Positions 1 through 6,632 of a stretch of 10,944 nt of DNA are shown here, piece by piece. How positions within the stretch are numbered: the stretch's first letter is position 1; each line of letters opens with the position of its first letter. The notes beneath the pieces are model-generated. The model was given only the letters and a program-made list of their open reading frames with translations, did not search any database and was not told where the DNA came from. The position numbers were made by a program, and so were the translations under genes. Origin of the DNA: Vicinamibacteria bacterium (GTDB lineage: Bacteria > Acidobacteriota > Vicinamibacteria > Vicinamibacterales > 2-12-FULL-66-21); assembly GCA_025937075.1 (NCBI GenBank), contig JAICSD010000109.1, positions 1 through 10,944 on the forward strand. The letters run 5' to 3'.

Positions 1-16
1 AACTCTCGACACAAAG

Positions 17-165
17 GGCATTGACACGCGTCAGCACCCGGCATTGACCTCCGTCAGCACCCGGCATTGACCTCCGGCAGTACCAGGCATTGACCTCCGT
101 CAGTACCCGGCATTGACCTCCGTCAGTACCCGGCATTGACCTCCGTCAGTACCCGGCATTGACTA
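17..165. repeat. Seven-unit 23-bp tandem repeat, each unit a potential hairpin
   Basis: Units begin at 17, 40, 63, 86, 109, 132 and 155, an exact 23-bp period. The consensus starts GGCATTGAC and ends GTCAGTACCC, with CTCC between. The units at 86, 109 and 132 are identical. The first differs mainly in the centre and the last is partial, covering the stop codon of the minus-strand gene that ends at 163. Each unit has ATTGAC facing GTCAGT around a 4-nt loop, so RNA from either strand could form a short stem. There are no unique spacers, so this is not a CRISPR array. The repeats lie just beyond the beta-propeller gene and could be a 3'-end stabiliser, a weak transcription-end element or simply a minisatellite. 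Function unknown. Bases 1-16 do not match the unit, so the array starts at about 17. Confidence 0.93.
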
Positions 166-2457
166 CCGACTGATTTCAGCGACAGCCGTCGCCACGTTGT
201 TCATGGCATCCGTCGCGCGGATAATCACACTCCTCGCCCCGCCCGCATCGTCCAGCGCAATCTGGAACTCCTCACGTCGTGAATCCGGAATGCCGTCCAC
301 TGGATACGCGACGCGCCAGCGGCTCGCGTCCAGCGAGTACTCCACGCGCAGCACCGCGGACTGATCGTCCCGGACGACGAATTTGATCACGGGCTTGCCG
401 GCCGTGCGGCCGGACGGCTGGACGTCGATGTGCGGCGCGGTATTGTCGATGTCGAAGCTGACGCTCTCCATCTCGCCGACGAGCGCGGTCGCCGGCGAGT
501 TCGACGGCGCGTCGGATGCCGAAACTTTGATGTAGTACGTGCCGTCCGGCACAGACGACGTGTCCCACACGAAGATCGGATCCCAAAGGCCCCGCTTCAG
601 GACCTTCCACGCCGTCTCACCCTCGCGCCTGTAGGAGACGTCGTATTGCAGCCGATCGTCATTTTCATCGTCGGCCTTCCAGACGAACGTCTGCAGCCCC
701 TTCTGGTACATCTTGCGCCCGAGGGTCGGCGACGCGAGCACCAGAGACGATGTGGAGCTGCTCGATGCGGATTGCTGCTGCTGTTGCGCCGGCGAGCGTC
801 CGTCGGAGGTGTTCTCCTCGAAGCCCGCGATTTCGAGATCGCCCGTCGAGAACGGGCGTTGAAAGACAACTCCCGGCGGGTGCACGGTGATGCTCGACAT
901 CACGGGACGCAGATTGCGCGGTAGATACGCGGCCGTGACGGATGTCAGTACCGGACCAGGACCGCTGCCGCCATTCGACTTCAACACCGCGCGCCACTGC
1001 AGGTAGCGCGCATTCGGGCTCGAGATAGGCTCGCCCTGCGAGACGGCGTACGGCTTCGACCACGCGCTCCACGTCTCATCTGGCGTTGCCGTATTCCCCG
1101 AGCGCGTATACAGCTCGATGTCGCCCGGCGAGGAAGCGGCGCGCCAGCGGATTGCTCCCCACATCGCGACCGTTCCCGCATCGCGGACGTCGGAATCGTA
1201 CGTGCCCCGCTTCGTGCGCTCGGAGCTGAGCGCGAACACCTTTCCAGGATTGCTCGTCGCGCCGACGATTCGGCCCGTCGAATCGCGCAGGAGCGCCGTG
1301 ATCTGCCGCGCCGATGCGCGTGCCAGCAGCGTCGCGCGTGCCGGGTCCCCGCTGATTCGGAACAGCTTGCCCTCTTTCCCGGTGCCCACCAGGATCGAGC
1401 CGTCCTTTTCCGCATTCCCCTCGATCACGAGATCGAACGGCCAGTCGTCCATGGCCTCCCAGACGGTGTCCCACAGGCCGTCGGGACGAATGCGATAAAT
1501 GGCCCCTTTTGGCGTACGCGACCGCGGCTCCCGGGTTCCCGGGGAGATCCCGGCTTGCGGCGCACCCGTGTCGACGACCGAGATGGAAGAAATCTCCGCA
1601 GATACCGTCGGTACCGGCGCGCGCGGCGTTTCCGGTTGGGTGGTGGTCGTTGTCGTATGATCCGCCGGCCGGTCCTCGCCGCCCGGCGCGCCGCTGAACG
1701 CCGCCGCATAGATCGACCCATCGTCGGCGAGGCGAATCGCGTGCATCTCCTTGTAGGGCGAATCGAGCAGCACGAACGCCTTGCCCGACGGATCGATCTT
1801 GAACACGCGTCCCGGCGATTCCGTGCCGGCGATCAGGTTCCCGTCTTTGTCGATCGCCAGCGCGACGACGTTGGTGGTGTTCGTCTTGTAGAAGACCGTT
1901 CCCTTGCCGTCAGCGGTGATGCGATAGATCGTGCCCTTCTCACCCGTGGCCGCGTAGAGGGCGCCGTCGCGGGCGGCCGCCAGCGCCCAGATGTACTTGT
2001 CGTCGGGATCGAAGAACACCTTCGACGATCCGTCAGCCGCGACCTTGTAGATCTTGCCGTCGGGCGACGTCGCGACGTAGAGACCTCCGCCGGGCGCGAG
2101 CGCGAGGGCGTGCACCTCGAGCTCCTGCGCGTCGAAGAACGTCGACACCGTTCCGTCCTTCGCGATCCGAAGCACCTGGCCTTCGTTGCCGCTGCCGGCC
2201 CACAGATCGCCATTGGGTCCGGCGAGCAGCGTCCACAGGAAGGGTGCGGACGTCTCGGCGAGCTGGGCGGCCGCCGGGCCGAGGAACATCCGTCCATCAC
2301 TGTCGATGGACAGGTTCTCGACGTCCCCTTTGAGAAAGTCCGTCTGCGATGAGACCGTCCAGAAGGTTGGTGTGGATGCGAGCGGCGCAGCCGTAAGCAG
2401 GCCGGCCACCAGCGCGCCTGTCGCGGCCGCGCGCAGGAGAAAAAACGGTCTCACCAT
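163..2457 (-). CDS. Secreted beta-propeller protein with C-terminal Ig-like region, function unknown
   Basis: A 764-residue protein. Residues 1-28 look like a Sec signal peptide (basic start, then a hydrophobic Ala/Leu stretch). From about 70 to 411 come repeated blade motifs of the form DG-x-LYAATG-x-x-G-x-IYRI, near residues 82, 122, 164, 203, 246, 354 and 394, consistent with a seven-bladed NHL/SMP-30-like propeller. A low-complexity linker (256-316, including a run of six Thr) splits blades five and six. Residues 430-515 contain an ARYLQWR strand typical of beta-sandwich modules. After a Gln/Ser-rich linker (558-571) come two Ig/fibronectin-like segments (585-672 and 676-764) with PDGTYYIKV and RATDAMNN motifs. 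The ATG lies 6 nt after the S55 gene, implying cotranscription. No catalytic motif is visible; an extracellular or periplasmic binding role is only a guess. ATG is followed directly by GTG and the ribosome-binding site is weak. Confidence 0.85.
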   Translation of the reverse strand: MVRPFFLLRAAATGALVAGLLTAAPLASTPTFWTVSSQTDFLKGDVENLSIDSDGRMFLGPAAAQLAETSAPFLWTLLAGPNGDLWAGSGNEGQVLRIAKDGTVSTFFDAQELEVHALALAPGGGLYVATSPDGKIYKVAADGSSKVFFDPDDKYIWALAAARDGALYAATGEKGTIYRITADGKGTVFYKTNTTNVVALAIDKDGNLIAGTESPGRVFKIDPSGKAFVLLDSPYKEMHAIRLADDGSIYAAAFSGAPGGEDRPADHTTTTTTQPETPRAPVPTVSAEISSISVVDTGAPQAGISPGTREPRSRTPKGAIYRIRPDGLWDTVWEAMDDWPFDLVIEGNAEKDGSILVGTGKEGKLFRISGDPARATLLARASARQITALLRDSTGRIVGATSNPGKVFALSSERTKRGTYDSDVRDAGTVAMWGAIRWRAASSPGDIELYTRSGNTATPDETWSAWSKPYAVSQGEPISSPNARYLQWRAVLKSNGGSGPGPVLTSVTAAYLPRNLRPVMSSITVHPPGVVFQRPFSTGDLEIAGFEENTSDGRSPAQQQQQSASSSSTSSLVLASPTLGRKMYQKGLQTFVWKADDENDDRLQYDVSYRREGETAWKVLKRGLWDPIFVWDTSSVPDGTYYIKVSASDAPSNSPATALVGEMESVSFDIDNTAPHIDVQPSGRTAGKPVIKFVVRDDQSAVLRVEYSLDASRWRVAYPVDGIPDSRREEFQIALDDAGGARSVIIRATDAMNNVATAVAEISR

Positions 2458-2463
2458 CAGTGT

Positions 2464-4302
2464 TCAGTTCTTGTTGTCGAGATCGAGCGTGAGCACGCGG
2501 GTGCCGGTCACCGCCGAATCCATCGGCAGCTCCCACTCGCCGAGCGCGGCGCTGCGGATCGGGGTGAAGCTGCCGCCGCTGCGATCGGCTTCGAGCACGG
2601 AGAGCACCGACGGAGGCAGAGAGGGAAGCGCTTCGCCGTTCACCACCGCACCCGGCGTGCCGGTCAGCAGGCGCACGTAGATGCGGTTGTTGCGGCGGGT
2701 CTCGTTGAGCAGACGCATCATCTGCGCGACGCTCTGCGGCTGCAGCGTGCGGCGCAGCTCGCGTTGCTCGAGCTGATTGAGCTGCCGGCCGTCCGTGACC
2801 ATGACGGAGAGCTGTCCCGACGCGTTCGCGGGGATATCGATCGGAATCGTGGAGATCTTCTCGGCACCGCGGTAGCTGCGCGTCAGCACCTTCAACGGAA
2901 CCGTCTGTCCCGCCCGCGGATGCACCTCGTCCAGCCAGACGCGCTCAATCGTCGCGCTGCGCGGCTCTTCCGCGGTCGTGATGGTGAGATCGACGCCCTT
3001 GAGGGTGACCCGCTCCAAATCGTTCGCGAGCAGCATCGTCAGGGGGCCTGCGACGTACGCCGACGCGCCGGGGATGGGATTGTCGCCAGTGAAGATGTCC
3101 TCGAACGTGAGATCGCCGTGTTGTTCGAATGCGGCTTTGCCCTTGACGGTGAACGTCACGGCACCGAACTGCCGCTCGTAGCTGCCGAGCGTGTTGAACA
3201 TCGTCACGTAGGTCAGCAGCGGCGTGAACAACTGATCGTTGACCACCTTGTAGTGGAACGTGCGGGTGGATGCGCGATCGGATTCGAGTGTGACGGTGAG
3301 CGGAACGACGGCAGGCCCCTTCCCGAGCGTCCCGGCGATCGCCGTCGCGCGATCCTGCTTCATCGTCCCGATCACGTCCCCGAGCGTTGCGATCTTGAAC
3401 GACGCCATGAGGCTGGGCAGCGACGTGTAGACGTACGCGCGCGTGAGCGGGAACTCCGTCGGGCCCAGATTGAAGAACGGGTGTCCGAAGGCGTAGACGC
3501 GATCGCCGTCGATGTGCGTCACGGTGCCCGTGGCGCCCATTTCGAGATCGCCGCCAATGAGCGAGACGCCAATGGCGTCGCCCGGACGGAGCGGACCAGT
3601 CGACACGGGCGTCTGTTCGCCGGCGCCTCCGGAGAGCACTGGCGTGAACCCGGCGTCGCTGAAGAGGGACGACACGAGCGTGCGCGTCGCGCCGTCCACA
3701 CCGCTCATCACGAGAGGTGTCGCAATCGGCCGGAGCAGCGCACCCATTTCGGCGCCCATGGCGGCCGGGATGCCGATACTCTGCACGTCTGCCGGGCGAT
3801 CGGCGAACGCTCCGATTTGCGCCGACGCCGCACGCAGTGCCGCAGCCAGCGTCTCACCGGTGACGGGCAATTGAATCCGCGCCTGCGGGCCGGTGGCGCG
3901 CCGCGTCACGACGCTGGTCGCATCCGTCATCTCCGCGATAGGAGTGATGCCGGCAATCGGTTCCTTGGCAAACGCACCGATGGAATACGAGACCGCGCCC
4001 GCCAGGCGTCCATCGATGTACACAGGACTGCCGCTCATACCGGCGATCACACCGGTTTCGGCGAGCGGGCCTCCCTCGAGCTTCGCGAGGATGAGGCTGC
4101 GCTGCGGCCCCTGGACGTTGCGGAGCACGCCGATGATGTGGACCTTGAATTCCTGGAGATCCGTACCCTGGAAGACCGTCTCGCCAACGCCTGTCATGCC
4201 GGGCTTGACCTCGTCAAGTGGCATCAGCCGCGTCTGAGCCGGCAGGACGACCCATCCGCACGCGACGAGCGCAGCAGCAACGACGAGCACGCGGATTCTC
4301 AT
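2464..4302 (-). CDS. Secreted SpoIVB-like (peptidase S55 domain) protein
   Basis: A 612-residue protein with a probable signal peptide (residues 1-23, hydrophobic VLVVAAALVACGWVVL, then PAQ). The mature N-terminus carries MPLDEVKPGMTGVGETVF, a conserved opening of acidobacterial S55-annotated proteins. GMSGSPVY at 88-95 matches the catalytic-serine motif of SpoIVB-type serine peptidases (Ser90 or Ser92 as nucleophile). A glycine-histidine motif, AFGHPF, lies at 272-277 within a GTVTHIDGDRVYAFGHPF segment resembling the SpoIVB histidine region. Residues about 330-612 look like a beta-rich extension of unknown role. SpoIVB itself acts in sporulation in Firmicutes; nothing here suggests sporulation, so envelope proteolysis or self-processing is inferred. 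It shares a likely promoter (4323-4351) with the beta-propeller gene that follows by 6 nt. Family assignment is firm; substrate and even activity are unknown. Confidence 0.85.
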   Translation of the reverse strand: MRIRVLVVAAALVACGWVVLPAQTRLMPLDEVKPGMTGVGETVFQGTDLQEFKVHIIGVLRNVQGPQRSLILAKLEGGPLAETGVIAGMSGSPVYIDGRLAGAVSYSIGAFAKEPIAGITPIAEMTDATSVVTRRATGPQARIQLPVTGETLAAALRAASAQIGAFADRPADVQSIGIPAAMGAEMGALLRPIATPLVMSGVDGATRTLVSSLFSDAGFTPVLSGGAGEQTPVSTGPLRPGDAIGVSLIGGDLEMGATGTVTHIDGDRVYAFGHPFFNLGPTEFPLTRAYVYTSLPSLMASFKIATLGDVIGTMKQDRATAIAGTLGKGPAVVPLTVTLESDRASTRTFHYKVVNDQLFTPLLTYVTMFNTLGSYERQFGAVTFTVKGKAAFEQHGDLTFEDIFTGDNPIPGASAYVAGPLTMLLANDLERVTLKGVDLTITTAEEPRSATIERVWLDEVHPRAGQTVPLKVLTRSYRGAEKISTIPIDIPANASGQLSVMVTDGRQLNQLEQRELRRTLQPQSVAQMMRLLNETRRNNRIYVRLLTGTPGAVVNGEALPSLPPSVLSVLEADRSGGSFTPIRSAALGEWELPMDSAVTGTRVLTLDLDNKN

Positions 4303-4313
4303 AGGGGAAAGAC

Positions 4314-6180
4314 CTACAACCAGTTATAAAGGCTTAGTCTTGGCGGGTCAAGGCGCGGGGCGCGGACTGAGCCTGGCGGCTGATTCTGGTTCGCTGGGCT
4401 GCTCAGGAACCGCTGAGCGTCCGCATCACATCGATCCGCGCGGCGCGGCGCGCCGGCCGATGCAGCGACCGTCGCAACGCCGCACAGAGCGGCTGCAATC
4501 ACCAGCAGGATCAAGGGATCCGACGACGTGACCCCGTACAGCTGCGAGGCGACAACGCGTCCGAGCGCTAAAGATGCCGCGGCGCCCACTGCGACACCGG
4601 CCAATGCGAGCCAGAGTCCTTCACGAAGCATCAGCGCAACGATCGCCCGCGGCGCGCTTCCGACGGCCATACGGATTCCGATCTCGCGCCTGCGCTGAGT
4701 GACGAGGTACGCCAGCATTCCGTAGAGACCGAGCGCGGACAGGAACACGCCGACAGCCGCAAACAGCATGGCCAGGTGCATCGTGTTCGTGCGCGGCGAC
4801 AGCACGAGCTCCGTGCGCTCCGAAAGCGTCCGGATGTTGAACAGCGCAACCTCCGGGTCAATTCTGGCGACCGCGATCCGCGCATCCCGGACGATGTCGA
4901 TCGAGGCCTGGCCCGTACGGATGACGAATCCTACGTTGCGCAGCGCGGACGAGGCGTAAGGAAGGTAGTAGGTCCCGCTCGTTCCGCTCGGCGCCTCGTC
5001 CGACGTCGGGCCGTAGAGTCGGGCCGCGCCGACGACACCAATCACCGTCAGCCACGGTGTGTTCGCGTCGAGCGTCGAGAGCTCGCTGGCATTGAGCGGG
5101 CAGAACATCCTGCGGCCGACGGCATCGCCGCCTGGCCAGAATCGACGGGCGAGTGGTTCGTCGATCACGATGCTCCTGGCGTTCGGATCGTCGTCGCGCG
5201 CATCGAAATAGCGGCCGCGCACGAGCGGCGTGCCCACGGCTTCGAAGTAGCCATGCGTGACCGCGCTGCCCACCCCGCTCACGACGCGCTCGGTACGGCT
5301 CGGCAGATGCCCCTCCGCGATGACGACGCCGGTCTGGCCGATGCGGGTCATCGGAACGATTGTCGTGCCGCCCGCGGCAACGACGCCAGGGAGCTGCCGA
5401 ATCGATGCGAGTGCGCGACTGACGAATGTCCGGGCCGCATCGTCGGCCGTATAGCGCGGCCCGGTCAGGCTCGTGATGCCGGTGATCACGTTCTCTGTTC
5501 TGAATCCCCGGGTCGACAGCCAGCAGGTTGCGGATGTTGACCCAGAGCAGGGCCGAGCCCATGAGGAGCATGAACGAGCACGTCATTTGCGCGACCACCA
5601 GCGTTCGCCAGGTCGCTCGAACCGCCCGGCCCGGACTGCCGCCGCGCATGCTCTCCTTGAGCATGCTGCCGAGCTTCATCGTGCGGAGTGGCGACCGGCC
5701 GATGCTGAACCAGCCGTTCCGATGACGGGCACTGTCGGATCGCTGCCTGTCGGTGAGGGCGAGCGGAATCCAGAATCGGACCTCCGGATCTCCGAACGAG
5801 AACTCCCGAGGAAGGATGCATACGGCGATCGTGAAGATCGAAGTGAGCGTGAACCCGCGGTCCTTACGCAGGACGCGCAGGCCGAACGCGAGTTCGCGCT
5901 GCCAGCGTTCAACCGAGAGCATGTTGCGGAGTGACGACAGCCGTGACGGCGTCGTCGGTCCCGGGCTCGTCGAGGACAGGTCGTGCGCCAGGGCAGACCA
6001 CGACGGCACCTGACGCAGCACCTCTTGCCACGCGTCCTCCTCGTCGGAACCGCGGTGAACGAGCGCCGTGTAACGGGCTTCCAGCTCCGATGCGAGCTCG
6101 TCGACGACCTCGTCGTACTGCTCGAGAGATACCTCGCGGCGTGGAAGGTGACGCCGCACGTATGCGACGAAATCACGCAT
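4314..6180 (-). pseudogene. Decayed ADOP-family FtsX/MacB-like permease
   Basis: Remnant of an acidobacterial duplicated orphan permease (ABC-type, MacB-like). The intact N-terminal cytoplasmic part (ATG 6178-6180) leads into the first membrane segment, FTLTSIFTIAVC, which is cut at about 5818 and joined to ILPREFSFGDPEVRFWIPLA, normally well inside the first periplasmic domain. A second junction near 5695 joins SIGR to SPLRTMKLGSMLKES, losing the central membrane helices. After LLAVDPG an extra base in the C run at 5506-5509 shifts the frame; removing one C restores DPGFRTENVITG. The second periplasmic domain follows, then the FtsX end with RRREIGIRMAVGS. A further shift near 4460 displaces the tail: another frame reads RPARRAARIDVMRTLSGS and stops at 4403, whereas the present frame runs to 4314. 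The coding span is about 620 codons; intact members are usually above 800. Family identity is firm, and loss of function is strongly supported. Confidence 0.85.
4323..4351 (-). promoter_or_regulatory. Strong sigma70-like promoter for the S55 / beta-propeller operon
   Basis: Read on the minus strand, TTGACC (4346-4351) is followed after exactly 17 bp by TATAAC (4323-4328). Each hexamer matches the consensus at five of six positions. The expected start site, near 4316, would leave a leader of about 14 nt before the S55 ATG at 4302, with no good Shine-Dalgarno in it. The promoter lies in the dead tail of the upstream permease pseudogene, between its probable original stop (4403) and its shifted stop (4314). 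Confidence 0.6.
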
Positions 6181-6313
6181 ATTCGAGTCCTGCGGCCCGG
6201 TGGATGGCGGACATGAACACGCCCCAGGTCTCGCGCTGTTGTGTGAGCCTTCTCCGCCCGGCGCGGGTCAGCTTGTAGAAGCGGCGTCGCCGTTGACCCG
6301 CACGCTCGACCCA
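6173..6313 (-). pseudogene. C-terminal fragment of a PadR-family regulator
   Basis: The minus strand encodes about 46 residues in a frame opened by a stop (TAG at 6314-6316). It begins WVERAGQRRRRFYKLT and continues AGRRRLTQQRETWGVFMSAI, ending in TGA at 6173-6175. This is the wing and C-terminal helix typical of PadR regulators that precede ADOP permeases in Acidobacteria. The DNA-recognition helices, roughly the first 60 residues, are missing. The ATGCGTGA overlap with the permease start (6173-6180) is the usual PadR-permease arrangement and supports their former operon. There is no plausible start in frame, so it is a relic rather than a small gene. Confidence 0.8.
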
Positions 6314-6314
6314 C

Positions 6315-6344
6315 TACATATGTTTGTCCCCTAGATCAAGTCAA
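6315..6344 (-). promoter_or_regulatory. Possible relic promoter of the PadR-permease operon
   Basis: On the minus strand TTGACT (6339-6344) lies 18 bp from TATGTA (6315-6320), which abuts the broken PadR fragment. The -35 is good and the -10 is weak. The arrangement suggests the promoter survived while the 5' part of the regulator was deleted. This is inferred from position and hexamers only. Confidence 0.3.
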
Positions 6345-6365
6345 CTGGTTGCTTCGCCCGTCGGC

Positions 6366-6456
6366 CTTGTCCGCGTTGGTCCGCGTTGTCCGCGGCCCAA
6401 CCCGCTTTCGGGGTTGTCCGCGTCGTCCGCGGCCTGATTTGTTCGCGGCCGCGGCC
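6366..6456. repeat. Short GC-rich direct repeats (TTGTCCGCG type) upstream of the trp leader
   Basis: Variants of TTGTCCGCG recur about six times: 6367-6375, 6376-6385 (TTGGTCCGCG), 6386-6395, 6414-6422, 6423-6431 (TCGTCCGCG) and 6439-6447 (TTGTTCGCG), several extended by GCC. Between the third and fourth copies CAACCC and GGGTTG (about 6398-6416) form a small hairpin without a T-tract. The whole stretch 6314-6476 has no convincing gene. It is either a low-complexity spacer or a cluster of binding sites next to the trp promoter; the last copy overlaps the candidate -35. Confidence 0.7.
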
Positions 6457-6467
6457 CGTGATATGGT
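6439..6467 (+). promoter_or_regulatory. Candidate promoter of the aroDE-trp operon
   Basis: TTGTTC (6439-6444) and TATGGT (6462-6467) are 17 bp apart, and TG at 6459-6460 forms an extended -10 (TGA-TATGGT). The -35 matches consensus only in TTG. The expected start site, about 6474-6477, falls at or next to the GTG of the Trp leader peptide, so the leader would be read from a leaderless or nearly leaderless transcript. No better hexamer pair was seen between 6314 and 6476. Confidence 0.45.
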
Positions 6468-6476
6468 GATGCCCGC

Positions 6477-6566
6477 GTGATCACCCGCTCCTCCGCGGCG
6501 TCCTCCTTCTTTACGACCGTGTCGTATTGGTGGTGGTGTCCGTCCGCCGAGGGGGTGAGCCGCTAG
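6477..6566 (+). CDS. trpL: trp operon leader peptide with three tandem Trp codons
   Basis: A 29-codon open frame starting at GTG 6477 and ending at TAG 6564-6566. It reads MITRSSAASSFFTTV, then SYWWWCPSAEGVSR. Three consecutive TGG codons occupy 6528-6536, preceded by a Tyr codon and, earlier, two Phe codons. Tryptophan is rare, so three in a row directly before an attenuator-like terminator and trp genes is the hallmark of a trp leader. The frame is closed upstream by TGA at 6459-6461, and the only start before the Trp codons other than GTG 6477 is GTG 6519. ATGs at 6463 and 6469 are in a frame that stops at 6480. No Shine-Dalgarno precedes GTG 6477, consistent with leaderless initiation from the candidate promoter. 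Its role is ribosome stalling when Trp-tRNA is scarce; the exact start is less certain than the gene itself. Confidence 0.85.
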   Translation: MITRSSAASSFFTTVSYWWWCPSAEGVSR

Positions 6567-6623
6567 ATACTCGATACCAAGCCGAAGCGTTTCAGGCCCC
6601 CTCAATGTCTCGATTGAGGGGGC
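6481..6623 (+). promoter_or_regulatory. trp transcription attenuator (alternative RNA structures)
   Basis: Four segments fit ribosome-mediated attenuation. Segment 1 (6481-6490) can pair with segment 2 (6549-6558): TCACCC with GGGTGA and CTC with GAG, around one G-G mismatch. Segment 2 GAGGGGG (6549-6555) is exactly complementary to CCCCCTC (6597-6603) in segment 3, giving an antiterminator, with T6556-G6596 as a possible wobble. Segment 3 (6596-6606) pairs perfectly with segment 4 (6613-6623), the terminator. A ribosome stalled on the Trp codons (6528-6536) would cover to about 6548 and leave segment 2 free for the antiterminator. One finishing at the stop codon (6564) would cover segment 2 and allow termination. 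The pairings are seen directly; the dynamics are inferred by analogy with enterobacterial trp attenuators. Confidence 0.82.
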
Positions 6624-6632
6624 TTTTTTTTT
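6596..6632 (+). terminator. Intrinsic terminator of the trp attenuator
   Basis: GCCCCCTCAAT (6596-6606) and ATTGAGGGGGC (6613-6623) form a perfect 11-bp stem with a 6-nt loop, followed at once by nine T's (6624-6632). It lies between the leader peptide stop and the aroDE start, so it acts on the operon itself rather than on an upstream gene; no plus-strand gene other than the leader precedes it. Confidence 0.93.

Noticed and set aside
17..165. CRISPR array
   Set aside because: The 23-bp units are contiguous, with no unique spacers, and no cas genes are visible.
2764..4329. 521-codon plus-strand open frame opposite the S55 gene
   Set aside because: Arg/Glu/His-rich composition typical of an antisense shadow in GC-rich DNA; the minus-strand frame carries a signal peptide and the S55 motifs.
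6398..6416. Hairpin CAACCC/GGGTTG as a terminator
   Set aside because: Six-bp stem with no following T-tract; more likely incidental within the repeat cluster.
6463..6480. ATG 6463 or 6469 as start of the trp leader peptide
   Set aside because: Both are in a frame that stops at TGA 6478-6480 and does not reach the Trp codons.
6336..6605. 89-codon minus-strand open frame across the trp leader
   Set aside because: Overlaps the attenuator and repeats, shows repeat-derived Arg/Gly composition and no recognisable domain.
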